A DNA stretch of 64,000 bases from Bradyrhizobium diazoefficiens USDA 110 (GCF_000011365.1 NC_004463.1:6372001-6436000), one strand, 5' to 3'; positions 20,450-29,095 are shown, counted from the first letter of the stretch. Numbers and translations: made by a program. The notes: generated from the sequence alone by a model not told the origin.

Positions 20450-20786
20450 AGCTTCCTCCCGCGCTGCGGATTGCGAATGGCGGGAGCCTAGGACGAACTC
20501 TGCGGCGCCACTGTACTCCACTTCACATTTGTACGCGTCAACTCATCGCAGCCTCAGAAGATGCCTCTTGCTTCGGCTGCATCCGCAACGCGAGTCGACG
20601 TGGCTCGTGCGGCAAGGACGTCAAACTCGCGGCGATCACCCCACTCCCCGGCGCGTTTGATCTGCGTGCTCGGTTGCCGAACAGGCGCGCACAACCTCAG
20701 GGGTGTTGCGGTCCATCAACGACTCTGAATCAGATGTGATCATTGCGATGCGAATTCGATTGGTCAACTTTTTGGGGGAGCAATCA
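20450..20786. other. Gene-free stretch without recognisable features
   Basis: 337 bp between two small genes. No repeat, terminator, CtrA box or sigma-54 site was seen. It presumably contains the promoters of the flanking small genes. Confidence 0.5.
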
Positions 20787-21026
20787 ATGAGCGAAGAAGC
20801 CAACTGCATTGTATGTAGCCAGGCAAGAGCGGTCGTAGCCGTCTTTCCAATCGCGCGGGGTTATGCACTGAAGGTATACGAGTGCTCCTGCTGCCACAGC
20901 ACCCTTCATCTCGTGACTCGAATGACGAAGGCTGCGCTGATCAAGCAGCACTGCGAGACCCTCCTTCCCGTCGAGAAACCGCTGAGCTCGGCAGGTCGCA
21001 GGGTTCAGCAGCGGTTCGCGAGCTAG
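20787..21026 (+). CDS. Small putative zinc-ribbon protein
   Basis: 79 residues from the ATG at 20787, which has GGGGGAG six bases upstream; an upstream in-frame ATG at 20703 has no such site. Two pairs of cysteines (CIVC near residue 7 and CSCC near residue 34, followed by HSTLHL) could bind one zinc ion. The C-terminus is basic (SSAGRRVQQRF). I recognise short proteins of this form in Bradyrhizobium but know of no function. It stands alone, convergent with the motE operon. Confidence 0.6.
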   Translation: MSEEANCIVCSQARAVVAVFPIARGYALKVYECSCCHSTLHLVTRMTKAALIKQHCETLLPVEKPLSSAGRRVQQRFAS

Positions 21027-21111
21027 ACACGCAAGGCGTCTAGCCGCGTGCAGGCCGAACGACCGCGCGATTGCGCGCAGGTTGCCGTAACGCGCCGCGG
21101 CTCTCGAGCCC

Positions 21112-21873
21112 TCAATTCGGCTTTTGCGTCGGCTTGCCGTCGATCTTGGGCAGGTCGCCGGCCGAGGCGGATTGATCGCCGCCGCCATTAGCCCGGCGGG
21201 CCATTTCGACGGTCAGCCGCTCGGCGGCCTCCGGTGACATCAGCCCCAGGATGTCCGACATCTTTCGCGGCGCGATGGCCGAGGCGATCTCGATCAGCAC
21301 GCCCATCTCGAGGCGGTCGAACACCCGCGCGGCGTCCTTCGGCTTCATGCCCTCATACATGGTGACGAGGCCCTTCATGCGCTGGGCTTCGGCGGCCTTC
21401 TGCTCGGCCTGGGTCGCTGAGATGCGGGATTCCACCGCCTTCATCTCCTCGACCTTGTTCTCGATGCGCTTCTCGGCCGATTTCAGCAGGCTCTCGCGGA
21501 TGTCGATCTCGCGCTGGCGGGCCTCGATCTCCTGGCGGCGCGACTGCAACCGCTCCAGGATCGCGCGCTCCGAGGCCGAGACCTGCGGCTGGGCTTCCTC
21601 CACCTTGACCACGGTGCCTTCGGCCTTGGTCTCGGGCGCGGCCGGCTTCGGCGCCTCCTTCGGCGCGCCATGGGTCGAGCCGGTGATGTCGGGGTCTTCC
21701 CGTCCCGTCGGAAAGTTCAGATTCTCCTGCGCCCAGGACTTCTTGGCCTGGTTTGGCTGGTAGTCGAAGACATAGCCGCCATTGATCACGAGGCCCGCGA
21801 CCTTGAGCGTGGCGAGACCTGCGACGGCAACCAGGACGACCGGTATGACGCGGATGTTACGAAAGGACTTCAT
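21112..21873 (-). CDS. motE: MotE-family flagellar protein
   Basis: 253 residues from the ATG at 21873 (MKSFRNIRVIPVVLVAVAGL). The frame is open further upstream but overlaps the preceding gene. There is one N-terminal membrane anchor (about 6-28), a long coiled coil (about 90-175: SERAILERLQSRRQEIEARQ and on), and a C-terminal MgtE-N-like domain (MYEGMKPKDAARVFDRLEMG, APRKMSDILGLMSPEAAERL). This is the architecture of MotE, a periplasmic motility protein first described in rhizobia. It is the last gene of fliL-fliM-DUF6468-motE, 10 bp after the DUF6468 gene. Confidence 0.8.
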   Translation of the reverse strand: MKSFRNIRVIPVVLVAVAGLATLKVAGLVINGGYVFDYQPNQAKKSWAQENLNFPTGREDPDITGSTHGAPKEAPKPAAPETKAEGTVVKVEEAQPQVSASERAILERLQSRRQEIEARQREIDIRESLLKSAEKRIENKVEEMKAVESRISATQAEQKAAEAQRMKGLVTMYEGMKPKDAARVFDRLEMGVLIEIASAIAPRKMSDILGLMSPEAAERLTVEMARRANGGGDQSASAGDLPKIDGKPTQKPN

Positions 21874-21883
21874 ACCCCTGACT

Positions 21884-22330
21884 TCATGCGGCAAGGCCGT
21901 TGGATCGTCGGCGCTCGGAGAAGGCTTCGGCCGCAGCCGCCACCGCCTTCGCCGACGAGGGCTTGGCCACCGGCACGGCAACCGGTTCCGGACTGGCCAC
22001 GGGGCGCGCGGCGATCGCGATCTTGGACAGGCGCCGCACCACGTTGTCGGCTTCGCCCAGCTGCTTGTAGAGCTGGTCCGACATCTGGGTCGCCGCCGCG
22101 AGCTGGCTGCCGAGGTTCTCGTTGACGTCGCGCACGGCGAGCTTCAGCCCGCCGATCGCGCGCTCGGCGATCTCGGTCGCGGTGATCAGCTCGGCAATGA
22201 CCGCCTTCAGCGAATGCTCGTCCGCCTTCAGCCGCGTCAGCCGCTTGTTCAGCAGGATGCAGTAGCCGATCGTGAGCATCAGCAAGATAGCCACCAGCGT
22301 CTCGATCGCCATTCCAAGGGAGTGGTTCAT
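21884..22330 (-). CDS. DUF6468-type membrane protein of the fliM operon
   Basis: 148 residues from the ATG at 22328-22330, which overlaps the fliM stop (ATGA) and has GGAGG just upstream. One membrane helix (about 8-26: IETLVAILLMLTIGYCILLN) is followed by a helical region with heptad character (LKAVIAELITATEIAERAIG, KLAVRDVNENLGSQLAAATQ) and an Ala/Pro-rich tail. It matches the small alphaproteobacterial family I know as DUF6468, always beside fliM or motE. Function is unknown. Its position suggests work with the stator, the C ring or MotE. Confidence 0.7.
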   Translation of the reverse strand: MNHSLGMAIETLVAILLMLTIGYCILLNKRLTRLKADEHSLKAVIAELITATEIAERAIGGLKLAVRDVNENLGSQLAAATQMSDQLYKQLGEADNVVRRLSKIAIAARPVASPEPVAVPVAKPSSAKAVAAAAEAFSERRRSNGLAA

Positions 22331-23529
22331 GGGGCCTCCATCATCTTGTTCTGCTCGTCCACCTTCTCGAACATCGCAAGTGTCGTACTTGGCTTGCGCA
22401 GGGGTTTCGTCACCCTGATCGCGACGCGGTCGCCGACCCGGCCCATGCGTCCTTCGGTGATTGTGACGTCGCCGCAGCGCACGGTGACATTGGCATCCGC
22501 GCGCATGTCCAGCGGCAGCGTGTCGCCGACCTTCAGCCGCATCAGCTGCTTGAGCGGGATGTCGGCCTCGTAGAGCACTGCATCGACGGAGATCTCGGCC
22601 TGGCCGATCTCGGTGGCGAAATGGCCTTCCCAGACCGGGTCGCGGCCGAACTTTTCGCCCATGAACATCTGGAGCAGGACGCCCCGGATCGGTTCGATGG
22701 TCGCGTAAGGCAGCAAGAGCTCGATATTGCCGCCGCGGTCTTCCATGTCGATGCGCAGGCGCACCAGGATCGCGGCGTTGGCGGGACGGCTGATCGCGGC
22801 GAAGCGCGGGTTGGTCTCGAGCCGGTCGATCGTGAAGGTCACCGGCGACAGCGGCCGGAACGCCTGCTCGGCGTCGGCCAGCACCACCTCGACAAGCCGC
22901 TTGACCAGCTCGGTCTCGATCGTGGTGTAGGGCCGGCCCTCGATGCGGAGCTGGCTGGTGCCGCGGCGGCCGCCGAGCAGCACGTCGATCATCGAGTAGA
23001 TCAGGTTGGAATCGACCGTCGCCATGCCGAAATTGTCCCACTCCTCGGCCTTGAACACCGAGAGCACGGCCGGCAGCGGGATCGAGTTCATGTAGTCGCC
23101 GAAGCGCACCGAGGTGATGCGGTCGAGCGAGACTTCGACGTTGTCGGAGGTGAAATTGCGCAAAGACGTCGTCAACAGCCGCACCAGGCGGTCGAAGACG
23201 ATTTCGAGCATCGGCAGACGCTCGTAGGAGACCATCGCCGAATCGATGATCGCGCGAATGCCGGAATGGTCGTCGAGCGTGACGTCGCCGACGGTGAAGC
23301 CGAGGAGGTTGTCGATCTCCTCCTGCGACAGCACCCGCTCGCCGGAGTTCTTGCCGGAGCCGAGGTCGCGGCTGCCGTCCTCGACCATGGCCGCCCATTG
23401 CAGGGCCATGGTCTCGGAGAGTTCGTTTTCGGCAGCGGCCTTCGCGGCCTCCGCGGGATCCTCGGAATCGAGCGAAGCCTCCCATTGGGCGGCAATCGCA
23501 TCCTGGTCCATCTGCTCGTTGCCGGCCAT
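22327..23529 (-). CDS. fliM: Flagellar motor switch protein FliM
   Basis: 400 residues. The N-terminal region has the LSQEEIDNLLGF motif that precedes the middle domain, here after an unusual acidic leader (EASLDSEDPAEAAKAAAEN). The middle domain has FTSDNVEVSLDRITSVRFGD and the C-terminal SpoA/FliN-like domain has LRVTKPL near the end. FliM binds CheY-P and forms the C ring with FliG and FliN. It starts 29 bp after fliL and overlaps the next gene by 4 bp. Confidence 0.95.
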   Translation of the reverse strand: MAGNEQMDQDAIAAQWEASLDSEDPAEAAKAAAENELSETMALQWAAMVEDGSRDLGSGKNSGERVLSQEEIDNLLGFTVGDVTLDDHSGIRAIIDSAMVSYERLPMLEIVFDRLVRLLTTSLRNFTSDNVEVSLDRITSVRFGDYMNSIPLPAVLSVFKAEEWDNFGMATVDSNLIYSMIDVLLGGRRGTSQLRIEGRPYTTIETELVKRLVEVVLADAEQAFRPLSPVTFTIDRLETNPRFAAISRPANAAILVRLRIDMEDRGGNIELLLPYATIEPIRGVLLQMFMGEKFGRDPVWEGHFATEIGQAEISVDAVLYEADIPLKQLMRLKVGDTLPLDMRADANVTVRCGDVTITEGRMGRVGDRVAIRVTKPLRKPSTTLAMFEKVDEQNKMMEAP

Positions 23530-23558
23530 GACGCTAGCCCATTACCTTCCCTGAGCCG

Positions 23559-24059
23559 TCACTGGATCACGACTTCCTTGAACAGCACCGCGCTGACCTG
23601 GACCGGTGCGACCGCCGCGTTGACACGCTTGGTCAGCTCTTCCTTGAGGCGGAAGATGCCGGCGGAGCCGTTGAGGTCGGAGGAGCGCAGCTCGCGCACA
23701 TAGGTCTGGAAGATGTCGGTGACGCGCGGCATCGCCGGCTTGATCGCCTCGATCTGCTTTTCTTCCTTCAGCTCCAGCACGATCTTCAGCTTCAGATATT
23801 GCACGCGCTCGCCCGGAGCGCCGGCGAGGTTGACCATCATGTCGGGCACCTCGACGAAGGCCGGCGGCTTCGGCGGAGGCGCCGCCTCGGCATGGTGCTC
23901 GTCGTCGCCGTGGCGGAAGAAGAAGAACCAGGTCGCCGCGCCGCCGCCGAGGACGGCGAGCAGACCGACGGCCATGATGATGAGCTTGAGCTTGTTCTTC
24001 GGGGGAGCGGCTTCAGCGCCCTCAGTGGCTGCGCCGCCTTCCGCTTCATTCTCTGCCAT
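23559..24059 (-). CDS. fliL: Flagellar basal-body associated protein FliL
   Basis: 166 residues. A cytoplasmic N-terminus rich in Glu/Ala is followed by one membrane helix (about 24-46: KLKLIIMAVGLLAVLGGGAA), a His/Asp-rich spacer (FRHGDDEHHAE) and the FliL periplasmic domain (FVEVPDMMVNLAGAPGERVQ, LKLKIVLELKEEKQIEAIKP). FliL surrounds the stator and supports torque. It is the first gene of fliL-fliM-DUF6468-motE. The upstream 385-bp gap is shared with flgF. Confidence 0.94.
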   Translation of the reverse strand: MAENEAEGGAATEGAEAAPPKNKLKLIIMAVGLLAVLGGGAATWFFFFRHGDDEHHAEAAPPPKPPAFVEVPDMMVNLAGAPGERVQYLKLKIVLELKEEKQIEAIKPAMPRVTDIFQTYVRELRSSDLNGSAGIFRLKEELTKRVNAAVAPVQVSAVLFKEVVIQ

Positions 24060-24184
24060 GGTCGCCCGGCTCGCTCATCTCTTATAGGAATCGAAAGAGC
24101 GAAGCCCCCTGGCAGACAATGACGCGATACAAATGCCCCAGCGCAATGCGCTCCTCTTGCACGCAAACGCTACGGTAATAATGG

Positions 24185-24260
24185 TTAACGGAACCTTTCG
24201 ATTGGGCCGCCACTAGGAAAAATCTGCCGGGCAAACATGGCTAACAGAACCTTTCTGCCG
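24185..24260. promoter_or_regulatory. Repeated upstream sites between fliL and flgF
   Basis: TTAACGGAACCTTTC (24185-24199) and CTAACAGAACCTTTC (24241-24255) are direct repeats 56 bp apart, each with a CtrA-like half site. A degenerate relative of the ftr-like palindrome, GGAAAAATCTGCCGGGC, lies between them at 24216-24232. They are 60-130 bp upstream of the sigma-54 promoter of flgF and about the same distance from fliL, so they could serve both genes. Confidence 0.5.
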
Positions 24261-24315
24261 CCCTCCCGCACCCTCGAAAAATCAGCAAGACATTGATATT
24301 CAACAATTTTCTACG

Positions 24316-24332
24316 TTGGCACGGCTTTCGCT
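24316..24332 (+). promoter_or_regulatory. Sigma-54 promoter of flgF-flgG-flgA-flgH
   Basis: TTGGCACGGCTTTCGCT has a perfect -24 element and correct GG-N10-GC spacing. Transcription would start near 24343, about 100 bp before flgF. Confidence 0.75.
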
Positions 24333-24444
24333 GAGAAAGGACCGAGACCCGGGGGTTTGGGAGAACCTGACGGTCTCGTTCACGGGGTCCGCCAAGGCGC
24401 TTGGGAGAGCGAGGAGGCAGATCTCACTCAGGGGAGATCTTCCG

Positions 24445-25206
24445 ATGCAGAACGCGCTTCTGATCGGCTTGTCACGGCAGATGACGTTGGAACGGCAGAT
24501 GGATGTCATCGCCAACAACGTCGCCAATGCCAACACCAACGGCTTCAAGGCCGACCATTCGCTGTTCGAGGAGTTTCTCAACTCGAACGCGCGTGAGGAC
24601 AATTTCGTCGGTTCCGACCGCCGGGTCTCCTATGTGCAGGACCGCGGCACCTTCCGCGACGTCGGCCAGGGGCCGATGGAGGCGACCAACAACCCGCTCG
24701 ACATGGCGATCAACGGCAACGCCTTTTTCGCCGTGCAGGCCAATGGCGCCGAGCGTTACACCCGCGACGGCAAGTTCACGCTCAGCAGCACCGGCCAGCT
24801 CGTCACCTCCGACGGCAACCTCGTGCTCGGCACCGCCGGCCCGATCACCTTCCAGCCGACCGACCACGACATCAATATCGCCCCCGACGGCACCGTCACG
24901 GTGCTCGAGGGCACGGCCAAGACCGACTCGATCCGCGGCAAGATCCGCATGGTGACCTTCGACGATCCGGCCAAGCTCACCAAGCTCGGCGCCAACCTCT
25001 ACAGCGCCGGCTCGGCCAACCAGCAGGTCGACACCAAGTCCACCGTGCAACAGGGCTACATCGAGAAGTCGAACGTCAACTCGGTCGGCGAGATGAGCCG
25101 CATGGTCGAAGTCATGCGCAGCTACACCGCCATCGCCAATCTGCTCCAGCAGCAGAGCGACCTCCACAAATCGGCGATCGAGAAGCTCGCCGACGTTCCG
25201 GCCTGA
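24445..25206 (+). CDS. flgF: Rod protein FlgF
   Basis: 253 residues from the ATG at 24445, preceded by GGGGAG. Upstream in-frame codons to 24316 fall inside the sigma-54 promoter and are excluded. The rod signature MDVIANNVANANTNGFKADH is near the N-terminus. The middle has PLDMAINGNAFFAVQANG and YTRDGKFTLSSTGQLVTSDG. The C-terminus has NVNSVGEMSRMVEVMRSY. It lies 16 bp before flgG and opens the flgF-flgG-flgA-flgH operon. Confidence 0.96.
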   Translation: MQNALLIGLSRQMTLERQMDVIANNVANANTNGFKADHSLFEEFLNSNAREDNFVGSDRRVSYVQDRGTFRDVGQGPMEATNNPLDMAINGNAFFAVQANGAERYTRDGKFTLSSTGQLVTSDGNLVLGTAGPITFQPTDHDINIAPDGTVTVLEGTAKTDSIRGKIRMVTFDDPAKLTKLGANLYSAGSANQQVDTKSTVQQGYIEKSNVNSVGEMSRMVEVMRSYTAIANLLQQQSDLHKSAIEKLADVPA

Positions 25207-25222
25207 TTAGGAGATCACTGAC

Positions 25223-26011
25223 ATGCAAGCGCTCCACACCGCTGCGACCGGAATGGCGGCCCAGGAACTCAACGTCCAGGTCATCTCCAACAACATCGCG
25301 AACCTGCGCACCACCGGCTTCAAGAAGCAGACCGCGGCGTTCCAGGACCTGATCTACGAGCACGTCCGCCGCGTCGGCGCGCAGGCCTCGGACCAGGGCA
25401 CCATCGTGCCTGTCGGCGTCGACATCGGCGGCGGCGTCAAGACCGTCGGCACGCCGCGCAGCATGACGCAGGGCACGCTGTCGCAGACCGGCAACGACCT
25501 CGACCTCGCGATCTCGGGCGAAGGCTTCTTCAAGATCCTGATGCCGGACGGCACCTTCCAGTACACCCGCGACGGCACCTTCCAGATGGACAACCAGGGC
25601 CGCGTCGTCACCGCGCAGGGCAACCCGGTGCAACCGACCATCACCATCCCGAACAACGCCTCCGGCCTCACCGTCAACGAGCAGGGCCAGGTCTCGGTGA
25701 CGCTGCCGGGTTCCTCGACGTCGGCCGTTCAGGGCCAGCTCGGCCTGACCCGCTTCATCAACAAGGCGGGCCTCCAGCCCGTCGGCAACAATCAGTTCAC
25801 CGAGACGCCCTCTTCCGGCCCGCCGCAGGACGGCACCGCGAACACCGAAGGCTACGGCAAGATCACGCAGGGCAGCCTGGAGCAGGCCAATGTCGACGTC
25901 GTCTCGGAGATGAGCGACCTGATCGCCGCGCAGCGCGCCTACGAGATGAACGCCAAGGTCATCAGCGCCGCCGACCAGATGATGCAATCGACCACGGCGC
26001 TGTTCCGCTGA
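25223..26011 (+). CDS. flgG: Distal rod protein FlgG
   Basis: 262 residues, the usual length. It starts MQALHTAATGMAAQELNVQV and has VISNNIANLRTTGFKKQ, LDLAISGEGFFKILMPDG and the C-terminal NVDVVSEMSDLIAAQRAYEM, all FlgG signatures. FlgG builds the distal rod that passes through the P and L rings. It is followed by flgA with a 4-bp gap. Confidence 0.97.
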   Translation: MQALHTAATGMAAQELNVQVISNNIANLRTTGFKKQTAAFQDLIYEHVRRVGAQASDQGTIVPVGVDIGGGVKTVGTPRSMTQGTLSQTGNDLDLAISGEGFFKILMPDGTFQYTRDGTFQMDNQGRVVTAQGNPVQPTITIPNNASGLTVNEQGQVSVTLPGSSTSAVQGQLGLTRFINKAGLQPVGNNQFTETPSSGPPQDGTANTEGYGKITQGSLEQANVDVVSEMSDLIAAQRAYEMNAKVISAADQMMQSTTALFR

Positions 26012-26015
26012 GGCA

Positions 26016-27164
26016 ATGACAATGATCCGCACCACCCTCGCCACGATCTCCGCTCTCCTGCTGCTGGCGCTGCCGGTGCAGGCCGCCGACGACGTCATCG
26101 CGGCGCCGACGCTGCGCGCGAGCGTCACCGTGACCTCCGACGTGGTGCGGGTCGGCGATCTCATCGACAATGCCGGCTCGGCCGCGCTGATCCCGGTCTA
26201 CCGCTCGCCCGATCTCGGCACCACCGGCGCGCTGCCGGTCGCGCATGTGCTGTCGGTGTTGCGCGCAAAGCAGGTGATCGGCGTGATGACCGGCGACATC
26301 AGGGAAGTCCAGGTCACCCGCCTCGCCCGCACCCTCGCCAACAAGGACCTCGAAAACGCGGTGGCTTCCGCGCTCGAGCGCCGCTTCGGCCTTGGCGATG
26401 CCGCCAACATCACCGTCACCTTCGACCGCGGCGTCGCCGACATGCGGCTGGACGCCTCCAACACCGGCGCGCTCCAGCCGGTCGCGACGCGTTACGACGC
26501 CCGCGGCGGCCGTTTCGACATCGCCTTCGAGATCAACAACGACAACAATCCGGCGCCGACCAAGCTGCGCTTCACCGGCACCGCGATCGAGACCGTGGAA
26601 GTGGCCGTGCTGACGCGCGACATCGACCGCGCCGACCTCCTGAAATCCTCCGACGTCGCGCTGGAGCGCCGGCCCAAGGCCGAGGTCACCGGCGAGGCCG
26701 CCTCGCGCGACCGCACCATCGGCATGCAGCTGCGCCGGCCGATGCGGGCGGGCACGCCGATCCGCGTCGCGGACATCGTCAAGCCCGACTTCGTGCAGCG
26801 CGACCAGAACGTCACCATCATCTACCAGGTGCCCGGGCTCTACCTCACCACGCGCGGCAAGGCGATCGAGAGCGGCGCCGAGGGTGACACCGTCAGCGTG
26901 CTCAACCTGCAATCCAAGCGTACGCTAACCGGCGTCGTCACCGGCCGCGGCCAGATCACGGTCCAGGGCGCGAGCCAGTCGCCGCCGATGGCGCCTGCAG
27001 TCGAGCAGACCTCCTCGCTCAAGCGTGACGAGGTGCCTGCCCCTGCGGCTGCGGCCGCAGCGCTCGCCCAAAGCCTGATCCAGGCGCCCACGTCTCCGGC
27101 CCAGATCGCACAAGCCCAGATCCCGCAAGCCCGCGTCTCGCAAGCTCCAGCCAAGTCAGAGTAA
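26016..27164 (+). CDS. flgA: P-ring assembly chaperone FlgA
   Basis: 382 residues, longer than many FlgA proteins. The signal peptide is TISALLLLALPVQA. The C-terminal half has the SAF-type domain (EVAVLTRDIDRADLLKSSDV, GMQLRRPMRAGTPIRVADIV, GDTVSVLNLQSKRTLTGVVT). It chaperones FlgI during P-ring assembly in the periplasm. An extra tail of about 60 residues after the domain is rich in Ala, Gln and Pro (SPAQIAQAQIPQARVSQAP) and is probably disordered. It is 4 bp after flgG and 3 bp before flgH. Confidence 0.94.
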   Translation: MTMIRTTLATISALLLLALPVQAADDVIAAPTLRASVTVTSDVVRVGDLIDNAGSAALIPVYRSPDLGTTGALPVAHVLSVLRAKQVIGVMTGDIREVQVTRLARTLANKDLENAVASALERRFGLGDAANITVTFDRGVADMRLDASNTGALQPVATRYDARGGRFDIAFEINNDNNPAPTKLRFTGTAIETVEVAVLTRDIDRADLLKSSDVALERRPKAEVTGEAASRDRTIGMQLRRPMRAGTPIRVADIVKPDFVQRDQNVTIIYQVPGLYLTTRGKAIESGAEGDTVSVLNLQSKRTLTGVVTGRGQITVQGASQSPPMAPAVEQTSSLKRDEVPAPAAAAAALAQSLIQAPTSPAQIAQAQIPQARVSQAPAKSE

Positions 27165-27167
27165 GTC

Positions 27168-27932
27168 ATGTCCCCGTTCAGTTCGGCTTTCCGTCCTCGT
27201 CGCATCGCGATCTCTGCCCTGCTGCTGGCCATTGGCGCGCTGGCAAGCGGCTGCTCCTCGATCGACCGCCTGTCGCAGATCGGCGAGCAACCGAAACTGT
27301 CCGCGATCGACAATCCGACGGCGCAGCCCGGCTACAAGCCGGTGCAGATGCCGATGCCGAAGCCGGAAGTCGCCTCCTACAATCCGAACTCGCTGTGGCG
27401 CAGCGGCAGCCGCGCCTTCTTCAAGGACCAGCGCGCCCACCAGATCGGCGACCTGCTCACCGTGACCGTGAACATCACCGACAAGGCCAACATCGCCAAC
27501 GAAACCCAGCGCAGCCGCACCGCCAAGGAAGATTCGGGAATTACCGACTTTATCGGCAGCCAGACGGTCACGCAGCCGCTCAAGGTCCTGCCCGGCCGCC
27601 TTCTCACCACCGACTCGACATCCTCCGCCGACGGCAAGGGTTCGGTCAATCGCCAGGAAGCGTTGCAGACCAACGTCGCCGCGGTGGTCACGCAGGTGCT
27701 GCCGAACGGCAACCTCGTGGTCGAAGGCAAGCAGGAGATCCGGGTCAACTACGAGATCCGCGAGCTCGTGGTCGCCGGCATCGTCCGCCCCGAAGACATC
27801 CAGAGCGACAACACCATCGACTCCAGCAAGATCGCGCAGGCCCGCATCGCCTATGGCGGCCGCGGCCAGATCATGGACGTGCAGCAGCCGCGCTACGGCC
27901 AGCAGGTCATGGACGTGCTGCTGCCCTTCTAA
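27168..27932 (+). CDS. flgH: L-ring lipoprotein FlgH
   Basis: 254 residues. The lipoprotein signal is LLLAIGALASGCSSIDRL, with the lipidated Cys in ASGC. Family stretches are SLWRSGSRAFFKDQRAHQIG, DLLTVTVNITDKANIANETQ, LPNGNLVVEGKQEIRVNYE and VRPEDIQSDNTIDSSKIAQA. FlgH forms the outer-membrane L ring. It is the last gene of the operon. A hairpin at 27993-28025 follows. Confidence 0.96.
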   Translation: MSPFSSAFRPRRIAISALLLAIGALASGCSSIDRLSQIGEQPKLSAIDNPTAQPGYKPVQMPMPKPEVASYNPNSLWRSGSRAFFKDQRAHQIGDLLTVTVNITDKANIANETQRSRTAKEDSGITDFIGSQTVTQPLKVLPGRLLTTDSTSSADGKGSVNRQEALQTNVAAVVTQVLPNGNLVVEGKQEIRVNYEIRELVVAGIVRPEDIQSDNTIDSSKIAQARIAYGGRGQIMDVQQPRYGQQVMDVLLPF

Positions 27933-27992
27933 GCCTCTTTAAGAGCTCCCACATCGTGTTCGCGAACCTAGGCGCGAACGACGATGTACTAC

Positions 27993-28025
27993 GCGGCCTC
28001 CGGTAGCTCCCCTGCCGGAGGCCGC
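27993..28025 (+). terminator. Hairpin after flgH
   Basis: Perfect 11-bp arms GCGGCCTCCGG and CCGGAGGCCGC around an 11-base loop, 60 bp after the flgH stop. The T content after it is weak (ATGTATTTTGG), so termination may be inefficient or partly due to the repeat that follows. Confidence 0.5.
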
Positions 28026-28098
28026 ATGTATTTTGGCGTGGTGCGCCACACTCAACCAGGCCGGTCGTGCGATTATAGCGGCGCAGTTGCCTCAAATT

Positions 28099-28188
28099 CC
28101 GTCATTGCGAGCGTAGCGAAGCAATCCAGAAATGCGCCCGCGGAAGGATTCTGGATTGCTTCGTCGCAAGAGCTCCTCGCAATGACGG
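28099..28188. repeat. Dispersed palindromic repeat (CCGTCATTGCGAG type)
   Basis: Inverted ends CCGTCATTGCGAG and CTCGCAATGACGG, with inner arms GCAATCCAGA and TCTGGATTGC. It belongs to the same family as 351-433. It fills most of the gap between the convergent flgH and hydratase genes. Confidence 0.8.
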
Positions 28189-28207
28189 AGAAGCGCGGTT
28201 GCGCCCC

Positions 28208-28987
28208 TCACTTGAACTCCGCCTCCACCACGCCCAGCCCGTCCAGCTCCATCCGCACCTTGTCGCCGGCCTTCAGCCACAGCGTCTTCACCAGGCTCCC
28301 GGTGAGCACGAGCTGCCCCGCGTGAAGACCCTTGCCCTCGGCGGCGAGATGGTTGGCGAGCCAGGCGAGCGCGTTGTGGGGGTGGCCGAGCACGTCGGCG
28401 CCGGTGCCGTGGCCGACCTCCTCGCCGTTGACGATGGCGCGGCCTTTGACCGCCTTCAGGTCCGGCACCGACGAGCGCGGAACCGACGGCCCCAGCACGC
28501 AGCCGGCGGCGAAGAAATCGTCGGCGATCAGCGTCGGCGCGCCCATCGTCTCCCACTTCACATAGCGGTCGTCGACGATCTCGATCGCGGGATGATAGGC
28601 ATCGACGGCCTCGCCGACCCATTCGGCCGTGAACGGCGCCTCGCCGGCGGCAAGGTCACGCTGCAGCCGCACCGCGATCTCGCATTCGACGCCGACCCGG
28701 ACATATTTGGAAGCCGCGAGCTTCACCCCGCTATCGTGCACGCCCTTCTGGAACACGCCGCCGGCGCAGGGATGCGGGATGCCGATATAGTCCTGCATCA
28801 CCTGGCTGGTGCAGCCGATCTTGTAGCCGACGAGCGGCCCGGCATGCGGCAGCAGGAGATCGTGCAGCGCACGCTGGACCTGGTAGCCCTCGGCCTCGTC
28901 GGCTGGCGGAACCTCGAGCGCCGCAAGCGGCGCATGGTTGCGGCGCGCCAGCGCGATCGCCTTTGCGGCTTCGAGAATGTTGTCCAT
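28208..28987 (-). CDS. 2-keto-4-pentenoate hydratase / fumarylacetoacetase-family protein
   Basis: 259 residues, the usual length of the MhpD/DmpE family. Visible signatures are GPLVGYKIGCTSQVMQDYIG, the metal-binding VGVECEIAVRL (acidic pair), HPAIEIVDDRY and LTGSLVKTLWLKAGDKVRME. These enzymes hydrate 2-hydroxypenta-2,4-dienoate in meta-cleavage pathways, or act as related decarboxylases. None of the other meta-pathway genes is nearby, so the substrate cannot be assigned. The gene is convergent with flgH and appears to be an accessory insertion within the flagellar block. Confidence 0.85.
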   Translation of the reverse strand: MDNILEAAKAIALARRNHAPLAALEVPPADEAEGYQVQRALHDLLLPHAGPLVGYKIGCTSQVMQDYIGIPHPCAGGVFQKGVHDSGVKLAASKYVRVGVECEIAVRLQRDLAAGEAPFTAEWVGEAVDAYHPAIEIVDDRYVKWETMGAPTLIADDFFAAGCVLGPSVPRSSVPDLKAVKGRAIVNGEEVGHGTGADVLGHPHNALAWLANHLAAEGKGLHAGQLVLTGSLVKTLWLKAGDKVRMELDGLGVVEAEFK

Positions 28988-29095
28988 CGGCGCCGCCTCC
29001 CACGCTACGCATTCGAGGGCGGCACTTCAGCATCCCCGCTGCGGCCTGACAAGCGCGGCCCAAAGGACGGTCCTAAGGTCGGCCAAACAGCGGCT

